A stretch of DNA of 64,000 nt from Bradyrhizobium iriomotense. GTDB lineage: Bacteria; Pseudomonadota; Alphaproteobacteria; Rhizobiales; Xanthobacteraceae. The DNA lies in NCBI RefSeq assembly GCF_018130765.1, contig NZ_JAFCJZ010000018.1, positions 110,065 to 174,064 of the forward strand, in the 5' to 3' direction. A program made the position numbers and the translations under genes. This document shows positions 43,350 through 52,559 of this stretch, one piece after another (position 1 is the stretch's first letter; each line of letters starts with the position of its first letter). The notes beneath the pieces were generated by a model. That model had not been told where the DNA came from and ran no database searches. It worked only from the letters and a program-made list of their open reading frames with translations.

Positions 43350-44615
43350 TCACCCAAACCGGTACTTGTACCGCTCCACCGACAGCGCACTCACATCGAT
43401 GTCCGGCTTCTTGCCGGACACCATATCGGCGAGCACGCGCCCCGAACCGCAGGACATGGTCCAGCCGAGCGTGCCGTGGCCGGTGTTGAGGTGGAGGTTG
43501 GCGTACTGCGTCGGGCCGATCACGGGCGGGCCGTCCGGCGTCATCGGACGCAGGCCGCTCCAGAAGGTCGCCTTGGAGAGATCGCCGCCGCGCGGGAACA
43601 GGTCGGTCAGCGAATGATCGAGCGTGGCGCGGCGGGCGTCGTACAACTTGCTCGAATAGCCCGAGATTTCGGCGGTGCCGCCGACGCGGATGCGATTGCC
43701 GAGGCGAGTGATCGCGACCTTGTAGCTCTCGTCCATCACGGTCGATTCCGGCGCGCCGGAGGCGTCCTTGATCGGCACCGTGATCGAATAGCCCTTCACC
43801 GGATAGACCGGCAGCGAGATGCCGAGCGGTGCGGCCATCTGCGACGAATAGCTTCCGAGCGCGAGCACATAAGCGTCCGCCTGCAACAGGCCGGCACTGG
43901 TCGCAACGCCGCTGACGCGCGCACCGTCGGTGACGATGCGGTCGATGCCGGTGTTGAACATGAAGCGCACGCCGAGCGCCTGGGCATGCTTGGCCAGCGC
44001 CTGCGTGAACATGTGGCAGTCGCCGGTCTCGTCCTGCGGCAGCCGAAGCCCGCCGGCGAACTTCTCCTTCACGCCGCCGAGCGCCGGCTCGACCGCGATG
44101 CAGCCCTCGCGGCTCAGCACCTCGAAGGGCACGCCATATTGCTTGAGCACGGCGATGTCTTCGCCCGTGCCGTCGAGCTGGGACTGGTGGCGGAACAGCT
44201 GCAGTGTGCCTTGCGACCGCTCATCATACTGGATGCCGATGTCGCGACGCAGATCGCGCAGACAGTCGCGGCTGTATTCCGCGATCGGGATCATCCGGCT
44301 CTTGTTGACCGCATAGCGCGCGCTGGTGCAGTTGCGCAGCATCTTGAGCAGCCAGACCCACATGACGGGATCGAGCTTCGGCCGGATCACCAGCGGGCCG
44401 TGCTTCATCAGCAGCCACTTGACCGCCTTCACCGGCACGCCTGGGCCGGCCCAGGGCGAGGAATAACCGGGCGACACCTCGCCGGCATTGGCGAAAGAGG
44501 TCTCCAGCGCCGGCTCCGGCTGACGGTCAACGACCGTCACGTCGTGGCCAGCACGTGCGAGGTAGTAGGCAGAGGTGACACCGATGACACCGCTGCCGAG
44601 GATCAGAACTTTCAC
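43350..44615 (-). CDS. dadA: D-amino acid dehydrogenase small subunit
   Basis: The 421-aa FAD protein has the nucleotide-binding start VLILGSGVIGVTSAYYLARAG, the DadA-typical TSFANAGEVSPGYSSPWAGPG, and the C-terminal HLNTGHGTLGWTMSCGSG. It oxidises D-amino acids, D-alanine in particular, to 2-oxo acids and passes electrons to the respiratory chain. Length is standard. It lies 70 bases after the aminotransferase gene on the same strand, perhaps in one transcript; no alanine racemase gene is next to it. Confidence 0.92.
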   Translation of the reverse strand: MKVLILGSGVIGVTSAYYLARAGHDVTVVDRQPEPALETSFANAGEVSPGYSSPWAGPGVPVKAVKWLLMKHGPLVIRPKLDPVMWVWLLKMLRNCTSARYAVNKSRMIPIAEYSRDCLRDLRRDIGIQYDERSQGTLQLFRHQSQLDGTGEDIAVLKQYGVPFEVLSREGCIAVEPALGGVKEKFAGGLRLPQDETGDCHMFTQALAKHAQALGVRFMFNTGIDRIVTDGARVSGVATSAGLLQADAYVLALGSYSSQMAAPLGISLPVYPVKGYSITVPIKDASGAPESTVMDESYKVAITRLGNRIRVGGTAEISGYSSKLYDARRATLDHSLTDLFPRGGDLSKATFWSGLRPMTPDGPPVIGPTQYANLHLNTGHGTLGWTMSCGSGRVLADMVSGKKPDIDVSALSVERYKYRFG

Positions 44616-44685
44616 GCTTCGTCAAACTCCCGCGGCATCACGCTCGCCGCTGCAAGGAAACAACTCGCAACGGCGAGAGCAATTA

Positions 44686-46014
44686 TCAGGCCACCTTCTT
44701 GATGGCGTCGCCGAGGATCGAGACCATCTGGTCGATATGGCTCTTCTCGACGATGAGCGGGGGCGACATCGCGAAGCTGTCGCCGCTCATGCGCAGATAG
44801 AGGCCGGTGTTGAAGCAGTCGACCATGACGTCATAGCCGCGCGCGCCAACGGCGCCGTCGCGCGGCGCCAGCTCGACCGCGCCCATCAGGCCGCAATTGC
44901 GGATGTCGACGACGTTCGGCAGACCCTTCAGCGAATGCAGCGCATCGCGCCAGTATTCGGCGATCGATGCACCGCGCGTGAGCAGGCCTTCGTCCTTGTA
45001 GATGTCGAGCGTCGCGATGCCCGCGGCGCAGGCCGTCGGATGCGCGGAATAGGTGTAGCCGTGGAACAGCTCCATCTGGTTCTCCGGGCCGACCATCATG
45101 CCGTCATGCACCTTGCGGCTCGCGAACACCGCGCCGCAGGGAATGGAGCCGTTGGTGATGCCCTTGGCCGTCGTCATCAGGTCCGGCGTGACGCCGAAGA
45201 AGTTGGCGGCGAACGGCGTGCCGAGGCGGCCGAAGCCGGTGATGACCTCGTCGAAGATCAGCAGGATACCGTGCTTGTCGCAGATCTCGCGCAGGCGCTG
45301 CAGATAGCCCTTCGGCGGCGGCAGCACCGCGGTCGAACCCGGCACCGGCTCGACGATGACGGCGGCGATGGTCTCGGCGCCGTGCAGGGCCACCAGACGC
45401 TCGAGATCGTCGGCGAGCTCGACGCCATGCTCGGGCTGGTCCTTGGCGAAGGCGTTACGGGTGAGATCGTGGGTGTGGCGGATGTGGTCGACGCCCGGCA
45501 GCAGGGTCGCAAACGCACGACGGTTGGCAACCATGCCGCCGACCGACGTGCCGCCGAAGCCGACGCCGTGATAGCCGCGCTCGCGGCCGATCAGGCGGGT
45601 GCGGCTCGACTGGCCGGTGGCGCGATGATAGGCGAGCGCGATCTTCAGCGCGGTGTCGACCGACTCGGAGCCGGAGTTGGTGAAGAAGATGCGATCGAGG
45701 CCCTTCGGCGCAATCTCGGCAAGGCGCTCGGCGAAGTCGAATGCCAGCGGATGGCCCATCTGGAACGTCGGCGCGAAGTCCAGCGTCATCAGTTGGCGCT
45801 CGACTGCGGCGGCGATCTGCTTGCGGCCGTGGCCGGCATTGACGCACCAGAGGCCGGCGGAGCCGTCGATCACCTTGCGGCCGTCGACGGTGGTGTAGTG
45901 CATGCCCTCGGCCGAGGAGAACAGGCGCGGCGCCTTCTTGAACTGCCGGTTGGCCGTGAACGGCATCCAGAACGAGTCGGTCTTGATAGTGTTCGGAATC
46001 TGATGAAGGGTCAC
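44686..46014 (-). CDS. Class III omega-aminotransferase (omega-amino acid:pyruvate type)
   Basis: The 442-aa PLP enzyme shows FFTNSGSESVDTALKIALAYH, GRERGYHGVGFGGTSVGG, the cofactor Asp region LLIFDEVITGFGR near 250, and the lysine in MTTAKGITNGSIPCGAV near 285 that would bind PLP. The start SFWMPFTANRQFKKAPR matches beta-alanine:pyruvate aminotransferases. The GTG at 46014 follows AAAGGAG. It would move the amino group of beta-alanine, GABA or a diamine to pyruvate, giving alanine. It is divergent from the XRE-cupin gene at 46164, its likely regulator. Confidence 0.9.
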   Translation of the reverse strand: MTLHQIPNTIKTDSFWMPFTANRQFKKAPRLFSSAEGMHYTTVDGRKVIDGSAGLWCVNAGHGRKQIAAAVERQLMTLDFAPTFQMGHPLAFDFAERLAEIAPKGLDRIFFTNSGSESVDTALKIALAYHRATGQSSRTRLIGRERGYHGVGFGGTSVGGMVANRRAFATLLPGVDHIRHTHDLTRNAFAKDQPEHGVELADDLERLVALHGAETIAAVIVEPVPGSTAVLPPPKGYLQRLREICDKHGILLIFDEVITGFGRLGTPFAANFFGVTPDLMTTAKGITNGSIPCGAVFASRKVHDGMMVGPENQMELFHGYTYSAHPTACAAGIATLDIYKDEGLLTRGASIAEYWRDALHSLKGLPNVVDIRNCGLMGAVELAPRDGAVGARGYDVMVDCFNTGLYLRMSGDSFAMSPPLIVEKSHIDQMVSILGDAIKKVA

Positions 46015-46163
46015 GGCCGCGCTCCTTTGCTGACCCGCTAGCAGAGCCACGGCTTGGAAACCGCAACAAGTCCTTTTCTGACGGCCTGCAAGCCATTGAT
46101 TTCGCTGGGGCAGCCGGTCCATATTTGCGCGATCCGCAACACCTGCAACACGGGACCTGGGCT

Positions 46164-46712
46164 ATGAGCGTCGACATCGGTGGACGGCTGCGATTCATCC
46201 GGGCGCGCCACAAGCTGTCGCAGCGTGAACTCGCCAAACGCGCCGGCGTCACCAACTCGACGATCTCGCTGATCGAATCCAACCAGATGAACCCGTCGGT
46301 CGGCGCACTCAAGCGCATCCTCGACGGCATCCCGATGGGGCTCGCCGAGTTCTTCGCGCTGGAGCCGGAGTCCAGGCGCAAGATCTTCTACCGCGCGGAG
46401 GAACTGACGGAGGTCGGCAAGAAGCCGATCTCGTATCGTCAGGTCGGCGACAATCTGTTCGGCCGCAGCCTGCAGATCCTGAAGGAGCGCTATGAGCCCG
46501 GCAGCGACACCGGACGCGTCCATCTCGTCCATGACGGCGAGGAAGGCGGCATCGTGATATCGGGGAAGCTCGAAGTCACCGTCGAGGACGAGCGCCGCAT
46601 CCTCAATCCCGGCGATGCCTATTATTTCGAGAGCCGCCGCCCACATCGCTTCCGCTGCGTCGGCGGCAAGCCGTGCGAAGTGATCTCGGCGTGCACGCCG
46701 CCGACGTTCTGA
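46164..46712 (+). CDS. XRE-family regulator with cupin domain, PuuR-like
   Basis: The 182-aa protein has an N-terminal helix-turn-helix (RLRFIRARHKLSQRELAKRA, then NSTISLIESNQMNPSVGAL) and a C-terminal cupin (HLVHDGEEGGIVISGKLEV, DAYYFESRRPHRF). Size and layout equal E. coli PuuR, the putrescine-responsive repressor. The ATG at 46164 is chosen over an upstream in-frame GTG-type start because the DNA-binding domain begins just after it. It lies 149 bases from the divergent aminotransferase start and very likely controls it. Confidence 0.88.
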   Translation: MSVDIGGRLRFIRARHKLSQRELAKRAGVTNSTISLIESNQMNPSVGALKRILDGIPMGLAEFFALEPESRRKIFYRAEELTEVGKKPISYRQVGDNLFGRSLQILKERYEPGSDTGRVHLVHDGEEGGIVISGKLEVTVEDERRILNPGDAYYFESRRPHRFRCVGGKPCEVISACTPPTF

Positions 46713-46849
46713 CGCGCCATCAGCCCCTCCGCAATCATACGGAGCCACCGGTATCTTACGGTACTTGAGCCAGCTCAATTTCTGCTGGCCAAAGCTCTAT
46801 ATATTGGGAGCCGTAGCCGAGCAGCCTGGCGTAGAGGTGCTGAGGTTAT

Positions 46850-46878
46850 GGCCCCGGACTCCTAGGCACTCCGGGGCC
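46850..46878 (+). other. GC-rich hairpin in the leader of a small ORF
   Basis: Perfect 9-bp stem GGCCCCGGA / TCCGGGGCC with an 11-base loop, ending 20 bases before the ATG at 46899. No T run follows, so it is not a standard terminator. A second small palindrome TTGAGC-CA-GCTCAA lies upstream at 46765-46778. It may be a leader structure affecting translation of the 46899 gene. Confidence 0.5.
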
Positions 46879-46898
46879 GCTTCGTAACTGGGCCGCAG

Positions 46899-47051
46899 AT
46901 GAAGATCACGCTCGCCAATGCCGAAGCCGCACTCGACGAGGTGCAGCGCGATACCGACAAGCTCCGCTCGCAGGAGCTGCGCAAGGCCATTGAAAAATAC
47001 ATCGAGATGCAGAGAGCGCAGATCAAGGCTCTGCGCCGGATGATGAATTGA
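46899..47051 (+). CDS. Small coiled-coil protein
   Basis: A 50-codon frame, ATG at 46899 to TGA at 47049-47051. The product is almost entirely helical and charged: EAALDEVQRDTDKLRSQEL near the middle and KAIEKYIEMQRAQIKALRR toward the end, with heptad-like spacing of Leu/Ile. No family recognised. The start has no clear ribosome site, but the frame is free of rare-looking codons and the residue make-up is protein-like. It stands 100 bases before the LprI-like gene on the same strand. Confidence 0.5.
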   Translation: MKITLANAEAALDEVQRDTDKLRSQELRKAIEKYIEMQRAQIKALRRMMN

Positions 47052-47150
47052 CCGACCGGCGAGGCGGTCGCCCACCCGAATTTTCCTGAACCCGGGCGGC
47101 GGAGCGGACGACCAAGCACAAGGCACGATCCGCCTTACCAAGAGCCGCCG

Positions 47151-48677
47151 ATGTTCGTCCCCTTCCGCCTCGTGCTCCTCAGCACGGCCGTTCTGCTTGC
47201 CCCAATCACCTGCCACGCCATGGACGACGATCTCCGTGCTGCCAGCAGCGCGCCGACAGCGATCACGCTGTGCGGCACGGCAAATGGCGACGACAGCCGG
47301 ACCAAGGCCGCCGCTTGCAAGGAGAAGGGCTACGACCAGCTCGTCGCGACGATCGACAAATCATTCGACGCGGCGCTCGCCAAAACGCCCGCCAACATCC
47401 GGCCGCTCCTCAAGCGCGACCAGGCCTGGTTCAATGAGATGATCCTGCAGGCCGCCGACACCGTGCAGGAGGTCGACGAAGCCGAGCTGCGCGACAATTT
47501 TGTCGCGACGCTACGCAAGCGCGCCACCGTGCTCGGCGAAATCGCAGCCGGTTTTGGTCGCGTCGGGCTCGCCGGCAAATGGGCCAATGCCTTCGGCAGC
47601 GTCACCATCTCGCCGCCTGCGAACGGCGCCCGGCAGCTCACCGTCGACATGAGCGCCTATTACGGCAGTGACAAGCACCGGCGATGCAGGCTGAGCGCGA
47701 CGGTGACATCGGCGGGCGACTGGCTGAGCGGGTCGATCCCGCCAGCGAATCCCAGTGCGGCGAACGCGGGTTCATCGACGAGCGGGCCGGACGCGAAGCC
47801 GGCAAAGCCGCCGGCAATCAAGCTCCGCCGCCAGGGCGAAACCCTGCGCGTCGTCACCTTCGGCGGCGACGATACGACCGGGGATCGCGACGATTGCGAC
47901 TATCTGTGGCAGATCACCGGCACCTATTTCGCAAGCGGCAGGTCCGAGGTGGCCGACAAGGCCGAAGCGTCGTTCATTGCGCCGAGCTTCGACTGCGTGC
48001 GTCCGATGACGGCGACGGACGAAGAGATCTGCTCCGACCCTGACCTCGCCGACAACGACCAGCGACTGAACCGCGCCTGGAAGGCACTGCTGCCGCGCCT
48101 GGACGATGCGACGCGGCGTGCGCTGATCGAAGACCAGCGCAACTGGGTGCAGACGCAGGCCGTGGAATTCCCCGAATTTCTTCACCCGGCCTGGGAAAAG
48201 CGGACCTCGGAGATGCACTTCACGGCCGACGCACGCGACCATGTCGATGCTCTCCAGCGTGAGCGGATCGCGCTGCTCGAGGGTTTTGACGACAGGCGCG
48301 CGGGCCTCGCCGGCGTCTGGCTCGCCTACAACGCCATCATCAAGATCACCGTCGACAAGGACGGCCGGCTGAACGCACGGGGCTGGAAATGGGACCAGGG
48401 CGACTGGAAGGCCGGCTGCGACTACGACATGAAGGGCAAGATCGGCGGCGGCGGCTTCCGCTCCAACGAACAGCGCAAGAATCCGGACACGCTCGAGCGC
48501 GATCACGCCATGCTGATTGTCAACCGTCTCGACGACGCGTTCGCGACGAAACGCAGCGGCAAGGAGAACGACGACGAGGCGAAGTGCAAGCGAAGGCTCG
48601 ACAACTCCTCGACCGCGCGGCTGTTTCCGGCGCGCTCCTCACCCGATATCGATAATTTTGCCGGCTCGATCCGCTAG
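47151..48677 (+). CDS. Exported protein with LprI-like (DUF1311) domains
   Basis: The 508-aa protein has a signal peptide of about 23 residues (ending TCHA). An N-terminal region has Cys pairs (TLCGTANGDD and KAAACKEKGYDQL). A middle DUF1311/LprI-like segment at about 283-340 reads SFDCVRPMTATDEEICSDP, then ADNDQRLNRAWKALL and a late DQRNWVQTQ. The C-terminal part (about 385-508) is of no recognised family. LprI-type domains include lysozyme inhibitors; that role is a guess here. The gene stands alone and is convergent with the molybdoenzyme operon. Confidence 0.68.
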   Translation: MFVPFRLVLLSTAVLLAPITCHAMDDDLRAASSAPTAITLCGTANGDDSRTKAAACKEKGYDQLVATIDKSFDAALAKTPANIRPLLKRDQAWFNEMILQAADTVQEVDEAELRDNFVATLRKRATVLGEIAAGFGRVGLAGKWANAFGSVTISPPANGARQLTVDMSAYYGSDKHRRCRLSATVTSAGDWLSGSIPPANPSAANAGSSTSGPDAKPAKPPAIKLRRQGETLRVVTFGGDDTTGDRDDCDYLWQITGTYFASGRSEVADKAEASFIAPSFDCVRPMTATDEEICSDPDLADNDQRLNRAWKALLPRLDDATRRALIEDQRNWVQTQAVEFPEFLHPAWEKRTSEMHFTADARDHVDALQRERIALLEGFDDRRAGLAGVWLAYNAIIKITVDKDGRLNARGWKWDQGDWKAGCDYDMKGKIGGGGFRSNEQRKNPDTLERDHAMLIVNRLDDAFATKRSGKENDDEAKCKRRLDNSSTARLFPARSSPDIDNFAGSIR

Positions 48678-48717
48678 CCGGCGGCTCGCGGCGGGAGCTC
48701 ACGAGGCCCCTTTTTTC

Positions 48718-48747
48718 GCTGCACTGAGCGCGAGGGGTCAGTGCAGC
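48718..48747. repeat. Inverted repeat between convergent genes
   Basis: Perfect 10-bp arms GCTGCACTGA / TCAGTGCAGC with a 10-base loop. T6 precedes and A4 follows on the + strand, so T runs flank the wrong sides for a textbook terminator in either direction. It probably still blocks read-through between the LprI-like and molybdoenzyme genes. Confidence 0.55.
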
Positions 48748-48755
48748 AAAACTTC

Positions 48756-51017
48756 TCAAGACTGCGTCAGCAACTCCTCGATCCGGATCGGGAAGCGGCG
48801 AACGCGCACGCCGGTCGCGTGCCAGACGGCGTTGGCGACCGCACCGGCACTGCCGGTGATGCCGATCTCGCCGACGCCCTTGATGCCGAGCGCATTCACA
48901 TGCGGGTCGTGCTCCTCGACCGTGATCACGTCGAGCGGCGGCACGTCGGCATTCACGGGAATGTGGTACTCGCCGAGATTGGCGTTCATGATCCGCCCGC
49001 TGCGCCGATCGGTGATTGCCTCCTCGTGCAGCGCGAAGGACAGGCCCCAGATCATGCCGCCGAACAGCTGGCTCTTCACCAGGTGCGGATTGACGATCCG
49101 CCCGGCCGCGAAGGCGCCGACCATGCGGGTGACGCGGACCTGGCCGAGCTCGGGATCGACCTTCACCTCGGCGAACACCGCGCCATGGGCGTGCATCGCA
49201 TATTCTTCCATCGCCGCAGGATTCGGCGCGCCGGTGCCGCGGGCCTCGACCTCGGCAACGCCGGCACGCGCGAGGATCTCGGCATAGCTTTCGCTGCGGC
49301 TCTCGTCGTCGCGTCGGATCAACCTGCCGTCCCGCGCGGTCACGCCGGCATTGCCGGCGCCGAACAGCGGCGAGCGCTCGTCGTTCGTGGCGAGATCGGC
49401 GAGCTTTGCGATGACCGCCGCGCCGGCGCTGTGAATCGCAGCACCCGCAGTTGCCGTGTGCGCCGAGCCGCCGGCGATGCCGGCATCCGGCAGGTCGGAC
49501 GTGCCGGCCCTGAATTCGACGCGGTCAACATCGAGGCCGACGGCATCGGCCGCGATCTGCGCCAGCGCCGTCCAGGCGCCCTGCCCCATGTCATGCGCGC
49601 CGATCTCCATCACCCCGGAGCCGTCGCGGCGGATCGCTGCGCGCGCTTCGGCCTGGAACATCAGGGCGGGGAAGGTCGCGGTGCCCATGCCCCAGCCGAC
49701 CAGCTGGCCGGCATCGTCGCGCATCTGCCGCGGCGGAAGCGAACGCTTCGCCCAGCCGAACCGCGCCGCGCCCTGCTCGTAGCAGGCCCGCAGTGCCTTG
49801 GACGAGAACGGTTTGCCGCTGATCGGCTCGACCTCCGCATAGTTCTTCAGGCGGAAGGCGAGCGGGTCGATGCCGCAGGCCCAAGCCATCTCGTCGATCG
49901 CGCTCTCCAGCGCGATTGAGCCGGTCGCCTCGCCGGGCGCGCGCATGAACAGCGGCGTGCCGGTGTTGACGCGCACGGCATCGTGCGAGGTGCGGATCGC
50001 AGGCGCCGCATAGAGCGTGTGCGAAGCATCGGCGGCGGGCTCGTAGAAATCGTCGAACGTGCTCGACACCGTCCTTGCGTGGTGATCGAGCGCGGTCAGG
50101 CGTCCCTCCCCGTCGGCACCGATGCGCAAGCGCTGCCGCGTCGGCGCGCGATGACCGACCGGGCCGTACATCTGCTCGCGACGCAGCACCAGCTTCACCG
50201 GCCGGCCGACGAGCTTTGCCGCCATGATGCCGAGCGTTGGCGGCCCGGCCATCAATCCCTTGGAGCCGAAGCCGCCGCCGAGGAACGGGCTGCGGATGTG
50301 GATCTTGTCGTGCGCGATGCCGAACAATTCGGCGATGCGCGCCAGCGACAGCATCAGGCCCTGGGTCGGCATGTCGATCTGCAGGCGGTCGCCGTCCCAG
50401 GAGGCAACGATCGCATGCGGCTCCATCGCATTGTGATATTGCGGCGGCGTCTCGTAAGTTGCGTCAATCTGCTTCTCGGCCGAGGCGAGGCCCGCCTCGA
50501 CATCGCCGCGGTGGACCTCCGTGGGATTGCCGACGCCGACGACCGGCGGCACGAAGCTTTCGCCGGCATCGAGCCCCACGAGCGCCGGCAACGTCTCGTA
50601 ACGCGGCGCCAGCAGCGCAGCGCCTTCCGTGGCCGCCTCCAGCGTCTCGGCGATCACGACGGCGATCGGCTGGTTGGCGTAGCGGACCTCATTGCTCTGC
50701 AACACCTCCATCCGGAACACGAACGGATTGGTCTTGATCTCGGGATCGACCGCGAGAGGCGGCTTGTGGTCCGGTGTCATGACATCGACGACGCCGGGAT
50801 GGCGCTTGGCTGCCGCAACGTCGAGCGAGCTCACCCGGCCGCGCGAAATGCCGGAGACGGCCATCACCGCAAACAGCATGCCGGGCGGATGATTGTCGGC
50901 GGCGTAGGTCGCCTGTCCCTTGACCTTGAGGACGCCGTCGCGGCGGGTCAGCGGCTGGCCGATATTCGAGCCGTGCCGCAGATGTGCGGGCGCGCTGGTG
51001 AGGTTGAGCTCAGGCAT
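48756..51017 (-). CDS. Molybdopterin-binding subunit of a xanthine-oxidase-family aldehyde dehydrogenase (PaoC-like)
   Basis: The 753-aa large subunit shows GSNIGQPLTRRDGVLKVKGQ at the start and NAMEPHAIVASWDGD, GGGFGSKG (molybdopterin-binding) and MRAPGEATG in the middle. Near the end is the catalytic Glu in GVGEIGITGS. It oxidises aldehydes or N-heterocycles at a molybdenum centre. The ATG at 51017 overlaps the FAD-subunit stop by 8 bases. Third gene of the 2Fe-2S, FAD, molybdenum order that also occurs in paoABC. No XdhC/PaoD-type chaperone gene lies next to it. Confidence 0.92.
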   Translation of the reverse strand: MPELNLTSAPAHLRHGSNIGQPLTRRDGVLKVKGQATYAADNHPPGMLFAVMAVSGISRGRVSSLDVAAAKRHPGVVDVMTPDHKPPLAVDPEIKTNPFVFRMEVLQSNEVRYANQPIAVVIAETLEAATEGAALLAPRYETLPALVGLDAGESFVPPVVGVGNPTEVHRGDVEAGLASAEKQIDATYETPPQYHNAMEPHAIVASWDGDRLQIDMPTQGLMLSLARIAELFGIAHDKIHIRSPFLGGGFGSKGLMAGPPTLGIMAAKLVGRPVKLVLRREQMYGPVGHRAPTRQRLRIGADGEGRLTALDHHARTVSSTFDDFYEPAADASHTLYAAPAIRTSHDAVRVNTGTPLFMRAPGEATGSIALESAIDEMAWACGIDPLAFRLKNYAEVEPISGKPFSSKALRACYEQGAARFGWAKRSLPPRQMRDDAGQLVGWGMGTATFPALMFQAEARAAIRRDGSGVMEIGAHDMGQGAWTALAQIAADAVGLDVDRVEFRAGTSDLPDAGIAGGSAHTATAGAAIHSAGAAVIAKLADLATNDERSPLFGAGNAGVTARDGRLIRRDDESRSESYAEILARAGVAEVEARGTGAPNPAAMEEYAMHAHGAVFAEVKVDPELGQVRVTRMVGAFAAGRIVNPHLVKSQLFGGMIWGLSFALHEEAITDRRSGRIMNANLGEYHIPVNADVPPLDVITVEEHDPHVNALGIKGVGEIGITGSAGAVANAVWHATGVRVRRFPIRIEELLTQS

Positions 51018-52065
51018 GAATGGCTCCAGAGGTCGAAGCAAAGGGAGAGGCCGGCAGCGCGGGAATGCGCGCGGGCGTGCCGGCAGCGGCAAGGGTCAGC
51101 GCGCGCACGACGATGCGGCGCGCGAGCTCGATCTTGAAGGCGTTGTCGCCGGACGGCTTTGCGTCGGTGAGCGCGCGCCAGGCAGCTTCCTGGAAGGCAT
51201 CCGCCGTCGGCGCGACGCCTTTGAGCACGTCTTCCGCAGCACGGGCGCGCCAGGGTTTTGCGGCAACGCCCCCCAGCGCCAGCCGCGCCTCCGCGATCTT
51301 GCCGTTCTCGATCCGCAATGCCGCGGCGGCCGAGACGACGGCGAAGGCATAGGACGTCCGTTCGCGGACCTTGAGATAGCGGGCATGCGTGGCAAAGCCG
51401 CGCGCTGCGGGCGGCAAGCGCACGGCGACGATGAGATCGCCAGGCTCGAGCGCGGAGTCGCGCTCCGGCGTGTTGCCCGGCAGGCAATGCAGCGCATCGA
51501 GCGCGATCTCGCGGCGGCCGTTCCTGCCTTCGATCTCGACGACGGCATCGAGCGCGACGAGCGGCACGCAAAAGTCGGACGGATGGGTGGCGATGCAGCT
51601 CTCACTCCAGCCGAGCACGGCATGGCTGCGGTTCTCGCCGTCTCTGGCGTCGCAGCCGGAGCCGGCCTCGCGCTTGTTGCAGCGGCTGGCGGTGTCGTAG
51701 AAATAGCCGCACCGTGTCCGTTGCAGCAGATTGCCGCCGACGGTGGCGGCATTGCGCAGTTGCGCTGACGCACCGGAAAGAAGCGCTTCGGCCACCGCGG
51801 GATACGCGCGGGCGAACTCCGCGTCATGCGCGAGATCGGCGTTGCTGACGAGCGCGCCGATGCGCAACGATCCGTCGGCGAGAGTCTCGATTGCGTCGAG
51901 CCCGTCGAGATGGGCGACATCGACGAGGCGATCGGGACGGCTGACGCCGCCCTTCATCAGATCGAGCAGATTGGTGCCGGCGGCGAGGTAGACCGCGCCC
52001 GGCTGGGCGGCGGCGGCAACGGCCTCCGTGACCGTGGCGGGCCTTACATAATCGAACGGTTTCAT
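51010..52065 (-). CDS. FAD-binding subunit with [4Fe-4S] loop, PaoB-like
   Basis: The 351-aa medium subunit has the FAD-binding start VYLAAGTNLLDLMKGG and LRNAATVGGNLLQRTRCGYF. The extra cysteine loop (RCGYFYDT, RCNKREAGSGC, SESCIATHPSD) is the signature of PaoB and HcrB-type subunits that carry an additional [4Fe-4S] cluster. It passes electrons from the iron-sulfur subunit or molybdenum centre to FAD. Start and stop overlap the neighbours by 4 and 8 bases, so the three subunits are made together. Confidence 0.92.
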   Translation of the reverse strand: MKPFDYVRPATVTEAVAAAAQPGAVYLAAGTNLLDLMKGGVSRPDRLVDVAHLDGLDAIETLADGSLRIGALVSNADLAHDAEFARAYPAVAEALLSGASAQLRNAATVGGNLLQRTRCGYFYDTASRCNKREAGSGCDARDGENRSHAVLGWSESCIATHPSDFCVPLVALDAVVEIEGRNGRREIALDALHCLPGNTPERDSALEPGDLIVAVRLPPAARGFATHARYLKVRERTSYAFAVVSAAAALRIENGKIAEARLALGGVAAKPWRARAAEDVLKGVAPTADAFQEAAWRALTDAKPSGDNAFKIELARRIVVRALTLAAAGTPARIPALPASPFASTSGAIHA

Positions 52066-52559
52066 GCGGAGCGCCTCTGGTTGGTTTCGTCCATCCCGGC
52101 CTGCGCCTCCAGCACGGCATCGACGATGCCGGCATAGGCCCCGCAGCGGCAGAGATTGCCGCTCATGCATTCGCGGATGCGTTCGGGATCGTTGCCGGCC
52201 TGGGCCTCCTGCATCATGCCGATCGCGCTCATGATCTGGCCGGGCGTGCAGAAGCCGCACTGGAATCCGTCATGGGCGATGAAGGCGGCTTGCACCGGAT
52301 GAAGCTGGTCGCCGCGCGCGACGCCTTCGATGGTGAGGATGTCGGCGCCGTCATGGCTGATGGCGAGCGCGAGACAGGAGTTGATGCGCTTGCCGTCGAC
52401 GAGAATGGTGCAGGCGCCGCACTGGCCGCGGTCGCATCCCTTCTTGGTTCCGGTGAGATGGAGGCGCTCACGCAGGAGATCGAGCAGCGTGACGCGCGGA
52501 TCGTCGAGGACGAAATCGCGCCGCGCACCGTTCACGGTGAGGCTGATGGAGTGGTTCAT
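52062..52559 (-). CDS. [2Fe-2S] iron-sulfur subunit, PaoA-like
   Basis: The 165-aa small subunit has two [2Fe-2S] clusters. The plant-type cluster is KKGCDRGQCGACTILVDG plus NSCLAL; the second is FQCGFCTPGQIM and RECMSGNLCRCGAY. E. coli PaoA has a twin-arginine signal; this one starts MNHSISLTVNG without it, so the complex should be cytoplasmic. First gene of the operon, divergent from the TetR gene at 52805 across 245 bases. Confidence 0.92.
   Translation of the reverse strand: MNHSISLTVNGARRDFVLDDPRVTLLDLLRERLHLTGTKKGCDRGQCGACTILVDGKRINSCLALAISHDGADILTIEGVARGDQLHPVQAAFIAHDGFQCGFCTPGQIMSAIGMMQEAQAGNDPERIRECMSGNLCRCGAYAGIVDAVLEAQAGMDETNQRRSA

Noticed and set aside
46800..46880. Possible tRNA-like stem region
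   Set aside because: The 9-bp stem and loop do not extend to a cloverleaf; no T-loop or CCA-like end is present.
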